NCBI GenBank assembly: GCA_009746045.1 | Contig: RPFO01000016.1 | Coordinates: forward strand, 1,202,104 to 1,266,103 | Direction of reading: 5' to 3' | DNA from: Mesostigma viride | Lineage: Eukaryota; Streptophyta; Mesostigmatophyceae; Mesostigmatales; Mesostigmataceae | DNA length: 64,000 bases | Shown here: positions 53,575 to 63,273 of the stretch, one piece after another | Position numbering within the stretch: the first letter of the stretch is position 1 | Layout of the letters: each line of letters begins with the position of its first letter | Made by a program: the position numbers and the translations under genes | The notes under the pieces: model-generated | Databases searched by the model: none | Seen by the model: only the letters and a program-made list of their open reading frames with translations | Told to the model about the DNA's origin: nothing

Positions 53575-54342
53575 TGTCAGAAGTTTTACCGTTTTGTGCC
53601 ACAGGCTCGCATTTTTATTAGTGCAGGCTTGGGCCACTTGCTCGTGTTTGAATTATCGTTTATTCTGCCGTCGGGACATTGACGGAATTATTACGTAGGA
53701 TATGCCGTGATTTACCTTGCCGGCACAATTCTGTGTGAGCTACGTCAGTGCCTTGCCATATTTTCGGTGTCGAATTTCAGATTTTCAGTGTCGAATCTCA
53801 GTACGGAAGATACTGTGGACTTTTGTACCGTCCGTAGGTCTTACCATATATTCTGAGTTGTCTGGTATGATGCGCCGCATGGACTTTGGCAATTTTTCTG
53901 CCAGACGGACCAGTTGTGGCGCCGCGTCACTTCCCTTGTGACAGATGTAGACGAAAATAAGTTGAGCCTGCGCCGACCTTAGCGAAAGAAACCTAATATA
54001 AGTGGTAGAGTACCTTTTGGCTCCGGCGCCGCGCCTTTGGCGCATGTGCATGACTTTTGTGCATCCGACAATGTTGAATGCGCCGTCACTAATCTGACGG
54101 CTACAATGCGTTGTTGTGGTTTTGCCCTTTGGGTGGACATAGCACTTAAGGAAAATTGCTGCTCCTTGTTGTTTACAAGCCAGGTGACCTAAAGGGCTGG
54201 CCCTAGACATGGTGGCCGCCCCATATTATTAATGTTTAATCAACGAATGGGATATGAACATTAATTCCTATTGTGATAAACATTTCCTCAAGTACTAGGC
54301 TTCAAGAAAGATCAGGTTCCTCCAATACCTGGTTATTTGACA
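53575..54342 (+). repeat. 3' LTR of gag-only element
   Basis: 768 bp, bounded by GGGGGTG on the left and target duplication TATTA on the right. Confidence 0.95.
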
Positions 54343-54719
54343 TATTATACGCCAAAAAAAAAAAAGTGGTTTTTTGACCGGAAAAGTGGATTTTCAATTA
54401 GGATAAAATATTCTAAGGTGTTTATCCCATGGGCGTGCCTCTCAAAAACTCTAGCTAATGTCTCAATCTTGATGAAAAACAATACAATGCACGTAGAGGT
54501 CGCCGGTAGCCGTTTGACACTCACTTGGTTGTCTCATCAATTGTATGAAGTGTAATTAATTAATTAATTAGACTCCATCATCATTCCGTCATCATTCCGT
54601 CATCACGACTAGGAGAAGTGCACCACCTTTATGCTGGCATCTGTCACCACCCCGGCAGTTGTGATGATGTGTTGGGGGTGTGACAAGGATGGCGAAAAAT
54701 TGCACGTACTTACTCTTAA

Positions 54720-56437
54720 CTCGTCGTCTGTCCCTGGTCCTAATTTTAGGACTGAGTTCAACTCAGTCCTAATTTTAGGACCTAATTTTGAGGTTTTGTA
54801 GAAAATTCGCCCCGGTCGGAATATTTGGCAGAAAATTTTTCTCAAAATTTATTCAAATACTACTTGAAAAGATCTTTCTTGGACATATTTTTGGGATTTT
54901 TTTGGATTTGGTTTGGGAGGCTAACCGTACGGTGAAAGTACAGATGGTAAGGGTACATTTTCACGCGAAACGTGAGTTCCGGAAATGCACGACCTAGCCA
55001 TGGCGGCTTGCGCCCATGCATGCAGTTTACGTTTTCGGACGATTTTGCGGGCCAAACCCAGGAAATAGATTTTTTATGTCCTAAAGATGATACAAGTGAA
55101 TTTTAACCTCGCGGGGATGCGATTTACTGGGTGTCGGCACTGTTCTTGCTGGAAAAATCTGCGATTAGGCAGGTCGACGGAATGGATTACTACAATTGAT
55201 TCCCGGATCAAATCGAAGGGTTTATAGGTTTCTTTCTACCTTTTATCATGTATTGTCGTAGATTAAGTCTAGTGGCAGTAAAGATTTGATGATTTCGACC
55301 ACTCTGTCACGTCATGGTTTGTGTGCCGCAAAGTGCCACTTTTGCAGGCACCGCCTGGGCCAAGGTAACGCCAGCCGTGCCAGGTAAAGCTGGAATATCG
55401 CTGCTTCATCGTTTCTTGGTATTCTTACATGAGTTTAAGCTTGCGATGCGCTGTCAGTTTTGAGTCTTGCTGCTCTTTCTTGACCGTTGCCTGCCCCTCT
55501 CTAAAACCATCTTTTTAGATGATCTGACCAGGCATTTGCCTTACCGTAGCGTGGCTGTACAAGGTTTTAGGTGCTGAATGGGTTGAAACGCTTTCATAGA
55601 TGTTAGTTATTCTCTTGCTATGTTCATACTGCATGATTGTGTGGTCATGGGCTGCGTCAAGGGTACTGTCAAGCTTATACGGGTGAGTGAAAAATCTTGG
55701 TGATAAACCACTGTCATCATGTGCCAGCAGGTATCTTGGCCATGTCATGGCAAGGTAATACAGTTTTATCCATGTCCATTCTTGTAAAGAACAATTAAAT
55801 GTGACTAACCTACCCATTATATCGGTGGTTATTACTTATAATACATCCCTTTGTAGCTACGTATCCATACGCATTCCCTATATGTATGCATAGGCTTTTA
55901 CACATACTAAGGTACAATATAACTGCAATATGATGATGCAAGTATGTTTTCCTATTATGCCTGAAGGGAAATGGGCTGATTGACATGGTTTGTGGCCACG
56001 CTACTATGAAGTATGACCGCACTTACATGCTTGCCAATTGCTAGCATGGCCCAGTCCTATGTATAGGACTGGCAGTATTTGGCGTGTTTCAGGCAGTGCC
56101 AGTGGCCAAATGGAGTCCAGTTTTTTGCCACAGGTCAAGAACTATATTGTTTACATGCCTGTATTTTTTTAACATGCATATGGAATTTATTCAATTTTTG
56201 CCACTCATGCTTCCACACAAAAATGCAAATTCGCCGACGGTGCCATACATCCATGTAATTTTTAGGAGTTTGGGTCAAGTTTTCACTGATGTAGTATTTT
56301 TGCCAGCAAGAGGACATCAAATACTCCATAGACCCACGTCTAAGCATCTTGGATGGACCCCCCACCTAGTCACTACACACGGTTGAAAAAGGTCAACTCA
56401 GTCCTATTATTAGGACTGAGTTGGGACAGACGACGAG
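54720..56437. mobile_element. TTAA-flanked MITE B (1718 bp)
   Basis: The 15-bp inverted ends CTCGTCGTCTGTCCC (54720-54734) and GGGACAGACGACGAG (56423-56437) are flanked by TTAA (54716-54719 and 56438-56441). Just inside are AGTCCTAATTTTAGGACT-type palindromes on both sides. No transposase is present. The core matches MITE A in the same orientation, for example the CCATGGCGGCTTGCGCCCATGC block at 54999-55020, GTCCTAAAGATGATAC at 55077, and CACCGCCTGGGCCAAGGTAACG at 55350. The empty site is visible in the neighbouring 54-bp repeat units. Confidence 0.88.
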
Positions 56438-56441
56438 TTAA

Positions 56442-56791
56442 GATATAGAACGCCCAATTTTTCGCCACCTTGCCACCCCTTGGCGCGGGTCATAGAAAGG
56501 TGTTTGTCAAGGGGTGAGAGTGATGGCGAAAAATTGCACGTACTTACTCTTAAGATATAGAACGCCCAATTTTTCGCCACCTTGCCACCCCTTGGCGCGG
56601 GTCATAGAAGGTGTTTGTCAAGGGGTGAGAGTGATGGCGAAAAATTGCACGTACTTACTCTTAAGATATAGAACGCCCAATTTTTCGCCACCTCCCCCCA
56701 CTGGCCGGCGCTGGGGTTGGCGTGGGTTGTTGGATGTGGCGAAAAATTGCACGTACTTACTCTATATATAAAGAACGCCCAATTTTTCGCC
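56442..56791. repeat. Tandem 54-bp imperfect palindromes
   Basis: Units at 56525-56578, 56636-56689 and 56738-56791 each start GGCGAAAAATTGCACGTAC and end ACGCCCAATTTTTCGCC, forming imperfect hairpins. A fourth unit is split by MITE B (54691-54719 plus 56442-56466). Spacers of about 50-60 bp are GC-rich and partly repeated (CCTTGGCGCGGGTCATAGAA). The last unit has TATATATAAAG in its centre instead of TTAAGATATAG. They lie next to the left end of the virus-like gene cluster and may be its terminal or promoter repeats, or an unrelated family. Confidence 0.75.
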
Positions 56792-56943
56792 ATGGCCTCG
56801 CATGGTGAGGGAGGCGGCGAGGGCCGCGCGGCGGGGTGTGACCGGAACCGGATCGACGTCTACTCGGAGATGAGGAGACAGTGAGCGCGACGTCTTGGAG
56901 GTTGTAAAGGTTTACAAAGAAATGCATGGCAGAAAAACAGGCT

Positions 56944-56949
56944 TTTATT
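56944..56949 (-). terminator. Poly(A) signal AATAAA for the primase-helicase gene
   Basis: TTTATT on the plus strand is AATAAA on the coding strand, about a dozen bases past the gene's stop at 56962. Confidence 0.55.
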
Positions 56950-56961
56950 AAAATACTAAAA

Positions 56962-59900
56962 TTACTTATCCGCTCCCTGCAGGAAAGGAGCGATTTCATC
57001 CATCGACAGGCCAGACAACGACGTGATCGAATAATCCTTCTCATCGCCCCACCACGAGGGTTTATACCTATCAAGAAACGCATGCATGTCCGCCTTCGAA
57101 ATTTCCAAGTAACCACCGCCACGGCTGTTGCCCTTTGACCCTTTGGCAGAAATTCCCAGAGTTGGGCTTAACAACCTGTTGACGAGCCCGCTACACTGTG
57201 CAAAAGACAAACTACCAGCCTCGCCTGCTCGCCGTTGGTATCCAAATGTTGAGCGCATGAACCAGGCTTTGTCGGCAATTTCGCCGTCAATTCTATTCCC
57301 TAGTGCAATCGTCTCGTCGCGCGTCAACTTCATTGTGAGATTGGACGGATCAGCAGTCGTGATGAAGTCGATGATAGGCGTCCCTTCTAGTAGCTTGAGC
57401 GTAATGGCCAGAGACTGTGCTAGTCCAAAACGAGAATACGCCTTCAAATCAAACAAGGACTCTGACTTCTGCAGAATCAACAGATTGTCTCTGAAATGCT
57501 CCTTGGTTCCTAGTCCCGTCAACTTCGAATATTGCCGAACGCCAACGTACGCCTTCCTCCCCATCTCCTTGTCCAGAATTTGAGGGAGCTCGTCGTCGAT
57601 GAGATCATACGGAATCTCATACAACCGATGAGTCAATTCGTACACCGCCTTCAGACGCATTTCGTACGGTGAAAGTGGAACCGTGCCGCCGATTCTCCCC
57701 TCTAGATCCTTGTACTCCTCCTCGCTCAGAAGCACCACCTCCCTGTCCTTGTCTGGATCTTCTAGTACCGGAAGCGGAGGGGCGTCGATGTCCCCCAACT
57801 CCTCCACTGCCGACACCTCCACGCCGTAGTCCTCCGTCAGTATCTTGATGAGATTTCCCTTGTAGTGGGACCTCGACACCGCGAGATCTTGCTGGTTCCG
57901 GCAGAAGAGACGGAACTTGGGGCAATTTCTGTCATAGATACGCGACTTGTCCGCGCTCCAGTCGCAGACTACGTCGGCGTTGTCGAACAGCAGCTGGATG
58001 AGCGCAGTGTCCCCCGCGATCATGTTCTCGACGATCGTGCCGTAGTCCGTTGGGGGCGGTTAATGAGCGAAGTATCGTCTCGGTAGAAGATTACCATCTC
58101 TCCCTTGACTAGATGGCGAACCCTAAAAATTTGCTGGAGGGTTGTCGTGTAGCTCGCGTAGTTATCCCCGTTGATGAACATCCCCACCATGCTGTCGAAT
58201 GTGTGCTCCGTGTAGGAGACTCCAACCGTGATCGTTGGGCTGAAAATCAGAAAGTCAAGGTCAGCCCACGCAGCATTCGCACCAACCTCCAGATCCTCTT
58301 TGCTTGTCAGGCTAGTGTAAAGGCGACCATTCTTTTTCTGCTCCGTGATTTTTTTAATACCTCATACGCCATGGCGGCCTCTTTTTTTCCAGACATTGGG
58401 CAGAAGATCCTCTCCCCCGCCTCTATCCTCCTCTGACACTCAGTAACAAACCTGTCCACGCAGACCTTTCGCCAGTTCTTTTCTGATGTCACATCCACCC
58501 ATCGCAGAGTCCTGTTGGTAGGGCGCCGGAAGGTGTTGCAATCCACCTCCATAGTATCCGCCGCGCGATAGGCCGCTATGAACTCGTATACCTTTCGAGT
58601 AACGGTAGCGTCTAATGCAATCACGACCTTGGACGTCTCAATGAGCCTGATGAACTTCCTCAACACCTCGCGCTTGTATCACGTGGCCCTGCGAAATCGC
58701 GGTGAGGGTGTTATATATTTCGTCTAGGATGAGGAGATCGAACGGTTGGTCTGTGACGCGCAAGATGCTGTTAAGAACGACCAGCACCCTGTCATCAGAC
58801 ATCATCCCTTCGGACCGCTCAGGTAGTGACGGAAATTCGGGTCACTGGACAAGATATGGAACGCGTTGTCCTCCCATGCAATCGTCCTCCCGCGCTCGCC
58901 CAGAGACTTGTAGTTGCGATCCTCCTCCTTGGACAGGCTGATGTTAGCCACCATGCAGCACACGCGATACCTGGATCCCTCCTCACCGCCTCGTTGACGA
59001 GTTCACGAATCCTCTCAGATTTACCTGTTCCGCAGTTGGACTGGACGAGGATGGTGCTCTTGTGCGGGCCTCTAAATAGCGCATCCCAGCTGAAAGGCTT
59101 GATTTTCTCGGACGAGTACGTGTGAGTGAACGGCACTTTGTCCGAGTCCGCGAGCTTCATCACGGGGGGGAGATCTCGATGAATCGGTGCTGTGAGTCCT
59201 GGTGGCATCTGTACTGTACAGCGCCATTTGGGAGTAGCAGGTTATAAGGCCCGTTGTTGTCGTGTATCTTGAGGCAGATCCTGCATAACGGATCCACAGA
59301 GTCGACGGAGTACTTGACGAACGTTGCGACACCTCGATCGGATTCTTTACAGGTTGTGCGCATAAATTTGCATCCAGGCGAAAACTTTTCATTGCTTCGA
59401 TGGATGGCGAGATGTCCAGGCCCTGAGGTGGTGGATAGTCTTCCCATACCCTCGAAACACTGTATGGCTCGTTTCGGATAGTTCCGCATCATCGACATGG
59501 GGGAGCCGGGTCAGTCCCTCTTCGTTGAAGACAGTCACCAAATATTCGCCGACGTCGGAACTACCCCCTGGGACTGGCGGAGGTACGCGTCCTCGCCGCT
59601 GTCTCCGCGCTTCTTCATCCCTATCATGCGAAAGGCCCGGTACCTCGAATAGATTGTTCTATCATAGCAAAACTTGATGTCGTGTTTAGGCGCCCAAACG
59701 CCAGTTGTTTTCTCCACAATCGGGTTCCCGTTCGCGTGCATGTCCTCCCAATCCTCTTTCGAGTGCTGGGACTTGACGAGTCTCTGGCACACCTCAGACT
59801 GATATCCTGAAGATAAATCCATCGCGCACTGAAGAAGAACGACTGAAAAAGCTCTCCCATCTTGACACGATCCTCCATGTCGGGATGTAGATCGTCGGCA

Positions 59901-60380
59901 CCGTGACATGAACAGAGTTCTTGAAAATGCCGCTCCTGACGCGATGGCCAACAAGGACCCGCATATCTCGCTCTTCGTCAACAGTTATCTCGTACATGTC
60001 GTTGAAGAACATCGATATGGCCGCTTTTGCGTACTTCTCCAGCTGGTAGTCCATGGGTTCTTCCGTTTCCCAGTCAAAATCGAAATATGGGACGACACTC
60101 ACGTCGGGGGATAGAATTTCTAGCAAATGCGGATCGCTTGTTGACAACTCTGCGTGGGTCTTGATCAAGTCCTCCCTGCACCCAAAAGCGGCATACATGT
60201 TCGTTTTTTTGTACGTGTTCAGCGCCATGAGGTACTTCATCCACGAGAGCGACCATACGCCTCCGAAGCGTCTTGGGGTTTTTCCTCTTCGTACGAGTAC
60301 ATCACCCCCGGCGTCCGAGCAAAGAAAGGCGTATCTTTCGACGCGAACCACAGAGGAACAAATTCGGCGGCGGTCGACAT
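56962..60380 (-). pseudogene. Fused AEP primase + zinc motif + SF2 origin-binding-type helicase (many frameshifts)
   Basis: Start ATG 60380 (MSTAAEFVPLWFASK); stop at 56962. Domains on the coding strand: AEP primase with YFDFDWE (catalytic DxD, 60073-60081), KNSVHV (SxH) and YDRTIYSRYRAFRMIGMKKRG; a zinc motif CRICLKIHDNNG...QYRC like that of herpes UL52-type primases; and an SF2 helicase with Walker A NCGTGKSE (about 59020-59031), Walker B LLILDEIYNTL (58719-58736), KVVIALDA, SPTITVGVSYTEHTFD and QQIFRVR (motif VI), matching the herpes UL9/origin-binding helicase pattern. A C-terminal region of about 350 residues follows (58023-56962), unrecognised. The domains lie in at least eight different open segments, so the gene is broken. 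In an intact relative it would prime and unwind element DNA. Confidence 0.76.
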
Positions 60381-60733
60381 CTTAGAGGTTGTGTGAGCGC
60401 GAGGGTGTGGATTGTCGTGGGAGAGTCCGCCTTTATTCCCGTGGGAGATCTCCGACGGGGAATCGACTCGTGTCGGCTTGTCGGTCACGTCGTGTCGGTC
60501 GACCGTGTCGTCATGCAGGTTGAAGTTCGAGACCATCCTGGAAGGCTGTATATATCGTATGTTTAGAAAAAAAATGTTTGGATTAAAAAATATTCAGTTC
60601 GTCTAAAAACACACAAAACTCGAACCTCGAACCTCGAGAAAATGATCCCATGGAACTTTTTATTTCATACACATTGCATGCATTTTAGAATATACTTTTC
60701 GACATCCATGAGAATTTCCCACGGGAAAACTAT
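60381..60733. other. Spacer between primase-helicase and recombinase
   Basis: 353 bp with no credible gene. It holds AATAAA for the recombinase (60659-60664, minus strand) and an A-rich/T-rich tract (60560-60600) that could serve as the promoter of the primase-helicase gene. Confidence 0.45.
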
Positions 60734-61999
60734 CTACTTTTTCCTCGCCCTCAGCCGACGTCCGCCAGTCTCGCCACCCTGGGGGGTGAAATCACCCCCC
60801 TGTCGCTCGTAAAGGGCTCCTGTGAGCACGTCGTGTCCCATCAAGTCACCAGCCCATTTTCGCTTTTGCCACGACGCGCCCTTCAAGAAACGGGTGATGT
60901 ACGCCTGCCTCGTTGCATCGATTCCGTGGTAGATGCGGTTATAGCGGCTGCTATACAGGGTGTGATCTATTGGATTGCCCGGAGACCTCGGGTCCTCGAA
61001 TACGTACGCCTGGTTAGCTCTCGCCCCCAGTGCGTTAATCAGCTTAGAGTACCCATCTGGGATCTTGAAGTCGTAGACGCCGAAAGTCTCTCGCGTCTTG
61101 AATTTTTTGATGATGATGCGATGCTCGCTAGGAATGTATCCGTTCTCGTGCGGCCCGAGCTCGTCGATAGACCCGACGATGCGCATTTGATCGTGGTCGT
61201 ACCTGGTCGGAGGCAATTTTCACCAGACAGATAGAGAAGACCCATCAGAGCTGCGTCGGAGCCGGGTCCTTTTGTATTGCTCGGCGGCGATCCGCTGGAG
61301 CTGCTCGTACGTGTGTCTCAGGGGCTTGTTCTCGGCCCTGTAGAACTTCCTGTCGATATCGCCGACCTTCAGCTCACTGACTCGGGCAGCGTACGCGTCC
61401 GTCACGTCGCGTGGGAGCCTCTTCTCGAATGGCATCATTCGATTCACCCCGTTGACGACGCCGAGCAGGTTCTTCTCGTTCTCCCTCCACGCGTCCTCTT
61501 TCGAATGCGCGAGATTGCGTTTGGGTTCCGAGGTCTCGTGGACGACGCGAAGAACAAGGGCGGTGTCTGCGAGGCAGTCGACCGACTCGTCTTGCGAGCA
61601 CCCCATTTTGTCGAGGAGAACTCGCAGCCTGCCGATGTAACCTTTCGCGGTTCTGCGCGTCGCCCCGCGCTCTCTCGAGGGCCTGCCAGGCTCGTGATGC
61701 TCTGGCCGGGCATCCGCTGCGGCGACGGCCTCGTTTAACGTCCAGTATCGCCCATCGCTAACTAGCGCGGTAGTTTCGCCGGGGTGAACCGGCTCCGGCG
61801 AGGGTGGAGAGGTCGCCTGCAAGCCGATTTTGTCCGCGCACTCGGGGTTATTTGCGATCCATCGGTCACTGGGATTCCAGACGCCCTTCTTGACCTTGCT
61901 TTTCGCCGAGATGCAGTTCGTCTGGTCGCGGGCGATGGCTCGCCTCTTCGCCTGCGCCCGTCGCCACTGCTCGCGACGCTCCTCTACAGTCACCGTCAT
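60734..61999 (-). pseudogene. Tyrosine recombinase/integrase (two frameshifts)
   Basis: The likely start is ATG 61999 (MTVTVEERREQWRRAQAKRR). The N-terminal part is basic with a core-binding-like helical region (GYIGRLRVLLDKMGCSQDESVDCLADTALVL). Near 61245 and 61210 the frame changes twice; between the breaks lies DAALMGLLYLSGEN, and afterwards PPTRYDHDQMRIV. The latter supplies the first catalytic Arg in the (R/P)xRxDY context of virophage/PLV integrases. The C-terminus has KRKWAGDLMGHDVLTGALYER, with the His and the nucleophilic Tyr. It ends RRLRARKK at 60734. It would integrate the element into host DNA; as read here it is inactive. Confidence 0.76.
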
Positions 62000-62360
62000 T
62001 TGATGACTGAACATGAGACAATTTTTTTGCCCGTGGCTTTTTATACCCCACGGGGTGGATTCTTGGGCGTCCTCTGGGTCGCTTCGGTTCGTGTCGTTTT
62101 TCCGTTTTGGAGGGTAAACGACCACGTGGACGCCTCCTGTCGCTCACCAAGGCGAGGATAGCCAATCGTATTTCGGGTTTCATATCGTGACAGGTGGACG
62201 GAATCGTGTCGTTGTGACCAGCTTCTTGAAGGATCCTAACGACACGTTCTAACGTTTTAGATCCGAGACGGGATCCCGCGCAGTACCGAAGCAGTGCTTG
62301 AGTGTCTAGAACGTACTCCTTCTCGACGCCAGTGTATCGTTTTGCGGGCGAAGGATTCAT
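61996..62360 (-). CDS. Small basic AT-hook protein
   Basis: ATG 62360 (MNPSPAKRYTGVEKEYV), 22 bp after the ATPase stop. The N-terminal part is helical (LDTQALLRYCAGSRLGSKTLERVVRILQEAG). The C-terminal part is very basic with an AT-hook core (KRPRGRPRIHP) and an earlier RRRPRGRL. As read, the frame runs on to 61866 over the recombinase. If one base is lost or gained in the A7 run near 62021, it would end ...SVIK with a stop overlapping the recombinase ATG (ATGA), typical of compact viral genomes. The end given assumes that. AT-rich TATAATATAA precedes the start. Probably a DNA-binding protein. Confidence 0.5.
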
Positions 62361-62382
62361 GTTATATTATAATCAGAGAAAT

Positions 62383-63261
62383 TTATTTTATCGACAAGAA
62401 AACATTGAAGTTCTTTCGAAACATTTTTTTCGGGTCGCGTTGGTCGAAGTCGATCCCGAAAAAGCTATGAGGGTCGTCCTTGACGGCGTGATCCCACAGC
62501 GCGAGAAACTCGTCTGGCGCCACGGCTCCTGCGCTCTCTTCCGCGATCTGACGCGCGGCCCTGTGGTCTTTTGTGCGAAAAAGAGCCAGAAAACTGATAT
62601 TGGCTCGCACTGCTCTAGGGACACCACCGCTGGTGTACGCTTGCGTAAGGAAAATCATACTCGTTAGGAAATGCCTGTGCTTGAAAGCAAAAGCCGCGAC
62701 AGCGTTCTTGGAAGAGCTTTGGTAGAGTGCGCTCCCTTGCATATCGTCAACGAGAATCAGCGAGCTCGGAGGACCGTGCTCGAATCTGGTCTCGGGTTTC
62801 GTCCAGTTCATGGCGTCTAGACGCAGATACATCGACAGCTCCATCAAATCTTCGTTTTTCTTTCCGTGGACGTATTCGCGCTGGAACGCTTCCCAAACCT
62901 TGAGATCGTCCTTGTACCGCTCGTACTCGTGGAGGTCAGATTTGATGTGATCCACCATTCCATCGAATGCCAGGTTGGAGTACACTTCCATCTCCATCAC
63001 TGGCTCGGGGAGCTCTCTGTACTTTGGCTCCGTGTGTGCGGATCCGCTGATAAGGTAGAGCTTGTCGAATGAGTTGTTAGTGAAGTAAGTCTTCGCCATG
63101 TTGACCGCCGCGGTTGTTTTTCCCGAACGCCTCGCCCCACAAAAGTTGGCAATGAAGTGCAAGCTCGGCATGTTTTGCGGGGCGGGACGCTGAGGGGCGT
63201 ATCGTTGCTTAATGTCCCTATTCTCCAGCGATTGAATTCGTCGCTCTTCGATGATGGCCAT
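62383..63261 (-). CDS. A32/FtsK-HerA-type genome-packaging ATPase
   Basis: An intact 292-codon frame from ATG 63261. Walker A is GARRSGKTT (residues 42-50) and Walker B ILVDD (169-173), followed by FLTQAYTSGGVPRAVRANISFLALFRT, which fits the sensor/arginine region of the A32-like packaging ATPases of giant viruses, virophages and Polinton-like viruses. In those viruses the ATPase drives DNA into the capsid. Length fits the family (about 250-300 residues). The stop overlaps AATAAA. The gene is open although its neighbours are broken. A TTAA element begins 9 bp upstream of the start codon, so the native promoter is displaced. Confidence 0.84.
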   Translation of the reverse strand: MAIIEERRIQSLENRDIKQRYAPQRPAPQNMPSLHFIANFCGARRSGKTTAAVNMAKTYFTNNSFDKLYLISGSAHTEPKYRELPEPVMEMEVYSNLAFDGMVDHIKSDLHEYERYKDDLKVWEAFQREYVHGKKNEDLMELSMYLRLDAMNWTKPETRFEHGPPSSLILVDDMQGSALYQSSSKNAVAAFAFKHRHFLTSMIFLTQAYTSGGVPRAVRANISFLALFRTKDHRAARQIAEESAGAVAPDEFLALWDHAVKDDPHSFFGIDFDQRDPKKMFRKNFNVFLSIK

Positions 63262-63273
63262 TACAATTCTTAA

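Larger units (their letters stand above)
51185..54342 (+). mobile_element. Gag-only LTR retrotransposon (TR-GAG type, 3158 bp)
   Basis: Two 768-bp LTRs (51185-51952 and 53575-54342) look identical. They start TGTCA and end TGACA, and are flanked by the 5-bp duplication TATTA (51180-51184 and 54343-54347). TGGTATCGAG follows the 5' LTR (51953 onward), close to the initiator-Met tRNA primer site TGGTATC. A purine-rich AAGGGGGTG precedes the 3' LTR. Only gag and one small frame lie inside; protease, integrase and RT are absent, so mobility would depend on another element's enzymes. The identical LTRs imply very recent insertion. Confidence 0.93.
51096..54552. mobile_element. Second foldback arm, split by the gag-only LTR element
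   Basis: Arm sequence starts at CAGTGTGAGCC (51096), runs through the GCCGTATT/TACGCGTATTA block to 51184, and resumes at 54343 with TATTATACGCC to end at ...GTATGAAGTG (54552). The interruption is the LTR element 51185-54342. Because the outer part here is not broken by the 401-bp insertion, it serves as the empty-site control for that insertion. Confidence 0.8.
56792..63269 (-). mobile_element. Endogenous Polinton-like/virophage-like element, decayed, possibly incomplete
   Basis: Four tightly packed minus-strand genes in the order packaging ATPase, AT-hook protein, tyrosine recombinase, primase-helicase. Gaps are short and compact AATAAA signals occur at 62382-62387 (overlapping the ATPase stop), 60659-60664 and 56944-56949. 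ATPase plus tyrosine integrase plus primase-helicase is a gene set shared by Polinton-like viruses, virophages and related integrated elements. No major capsid, minor capsid, maturation protease or DNA polymerase B is in the window. The right end is overrun by a TTAA element just upstream of the ATPase ATG, so more genes may lie beyond 64000. The assignment to this virus class is inference. Confidence 0.62.

Noticed and set aside
56792-56884. 30-codon plus-strand frame (MASHGEGGGEGRAAG) behind a TATA-like box
   Set aside because: Too short and low in complexity to call a gene; mentioned only in connection with the 54-bp palindromes.
61277-61738. Plus-strand 153-codon frame opposite the recombinase
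   Set aside because: It is antisense to a recognisable tyrosine recombinase and shows no family motif, so it is a shadow frame.
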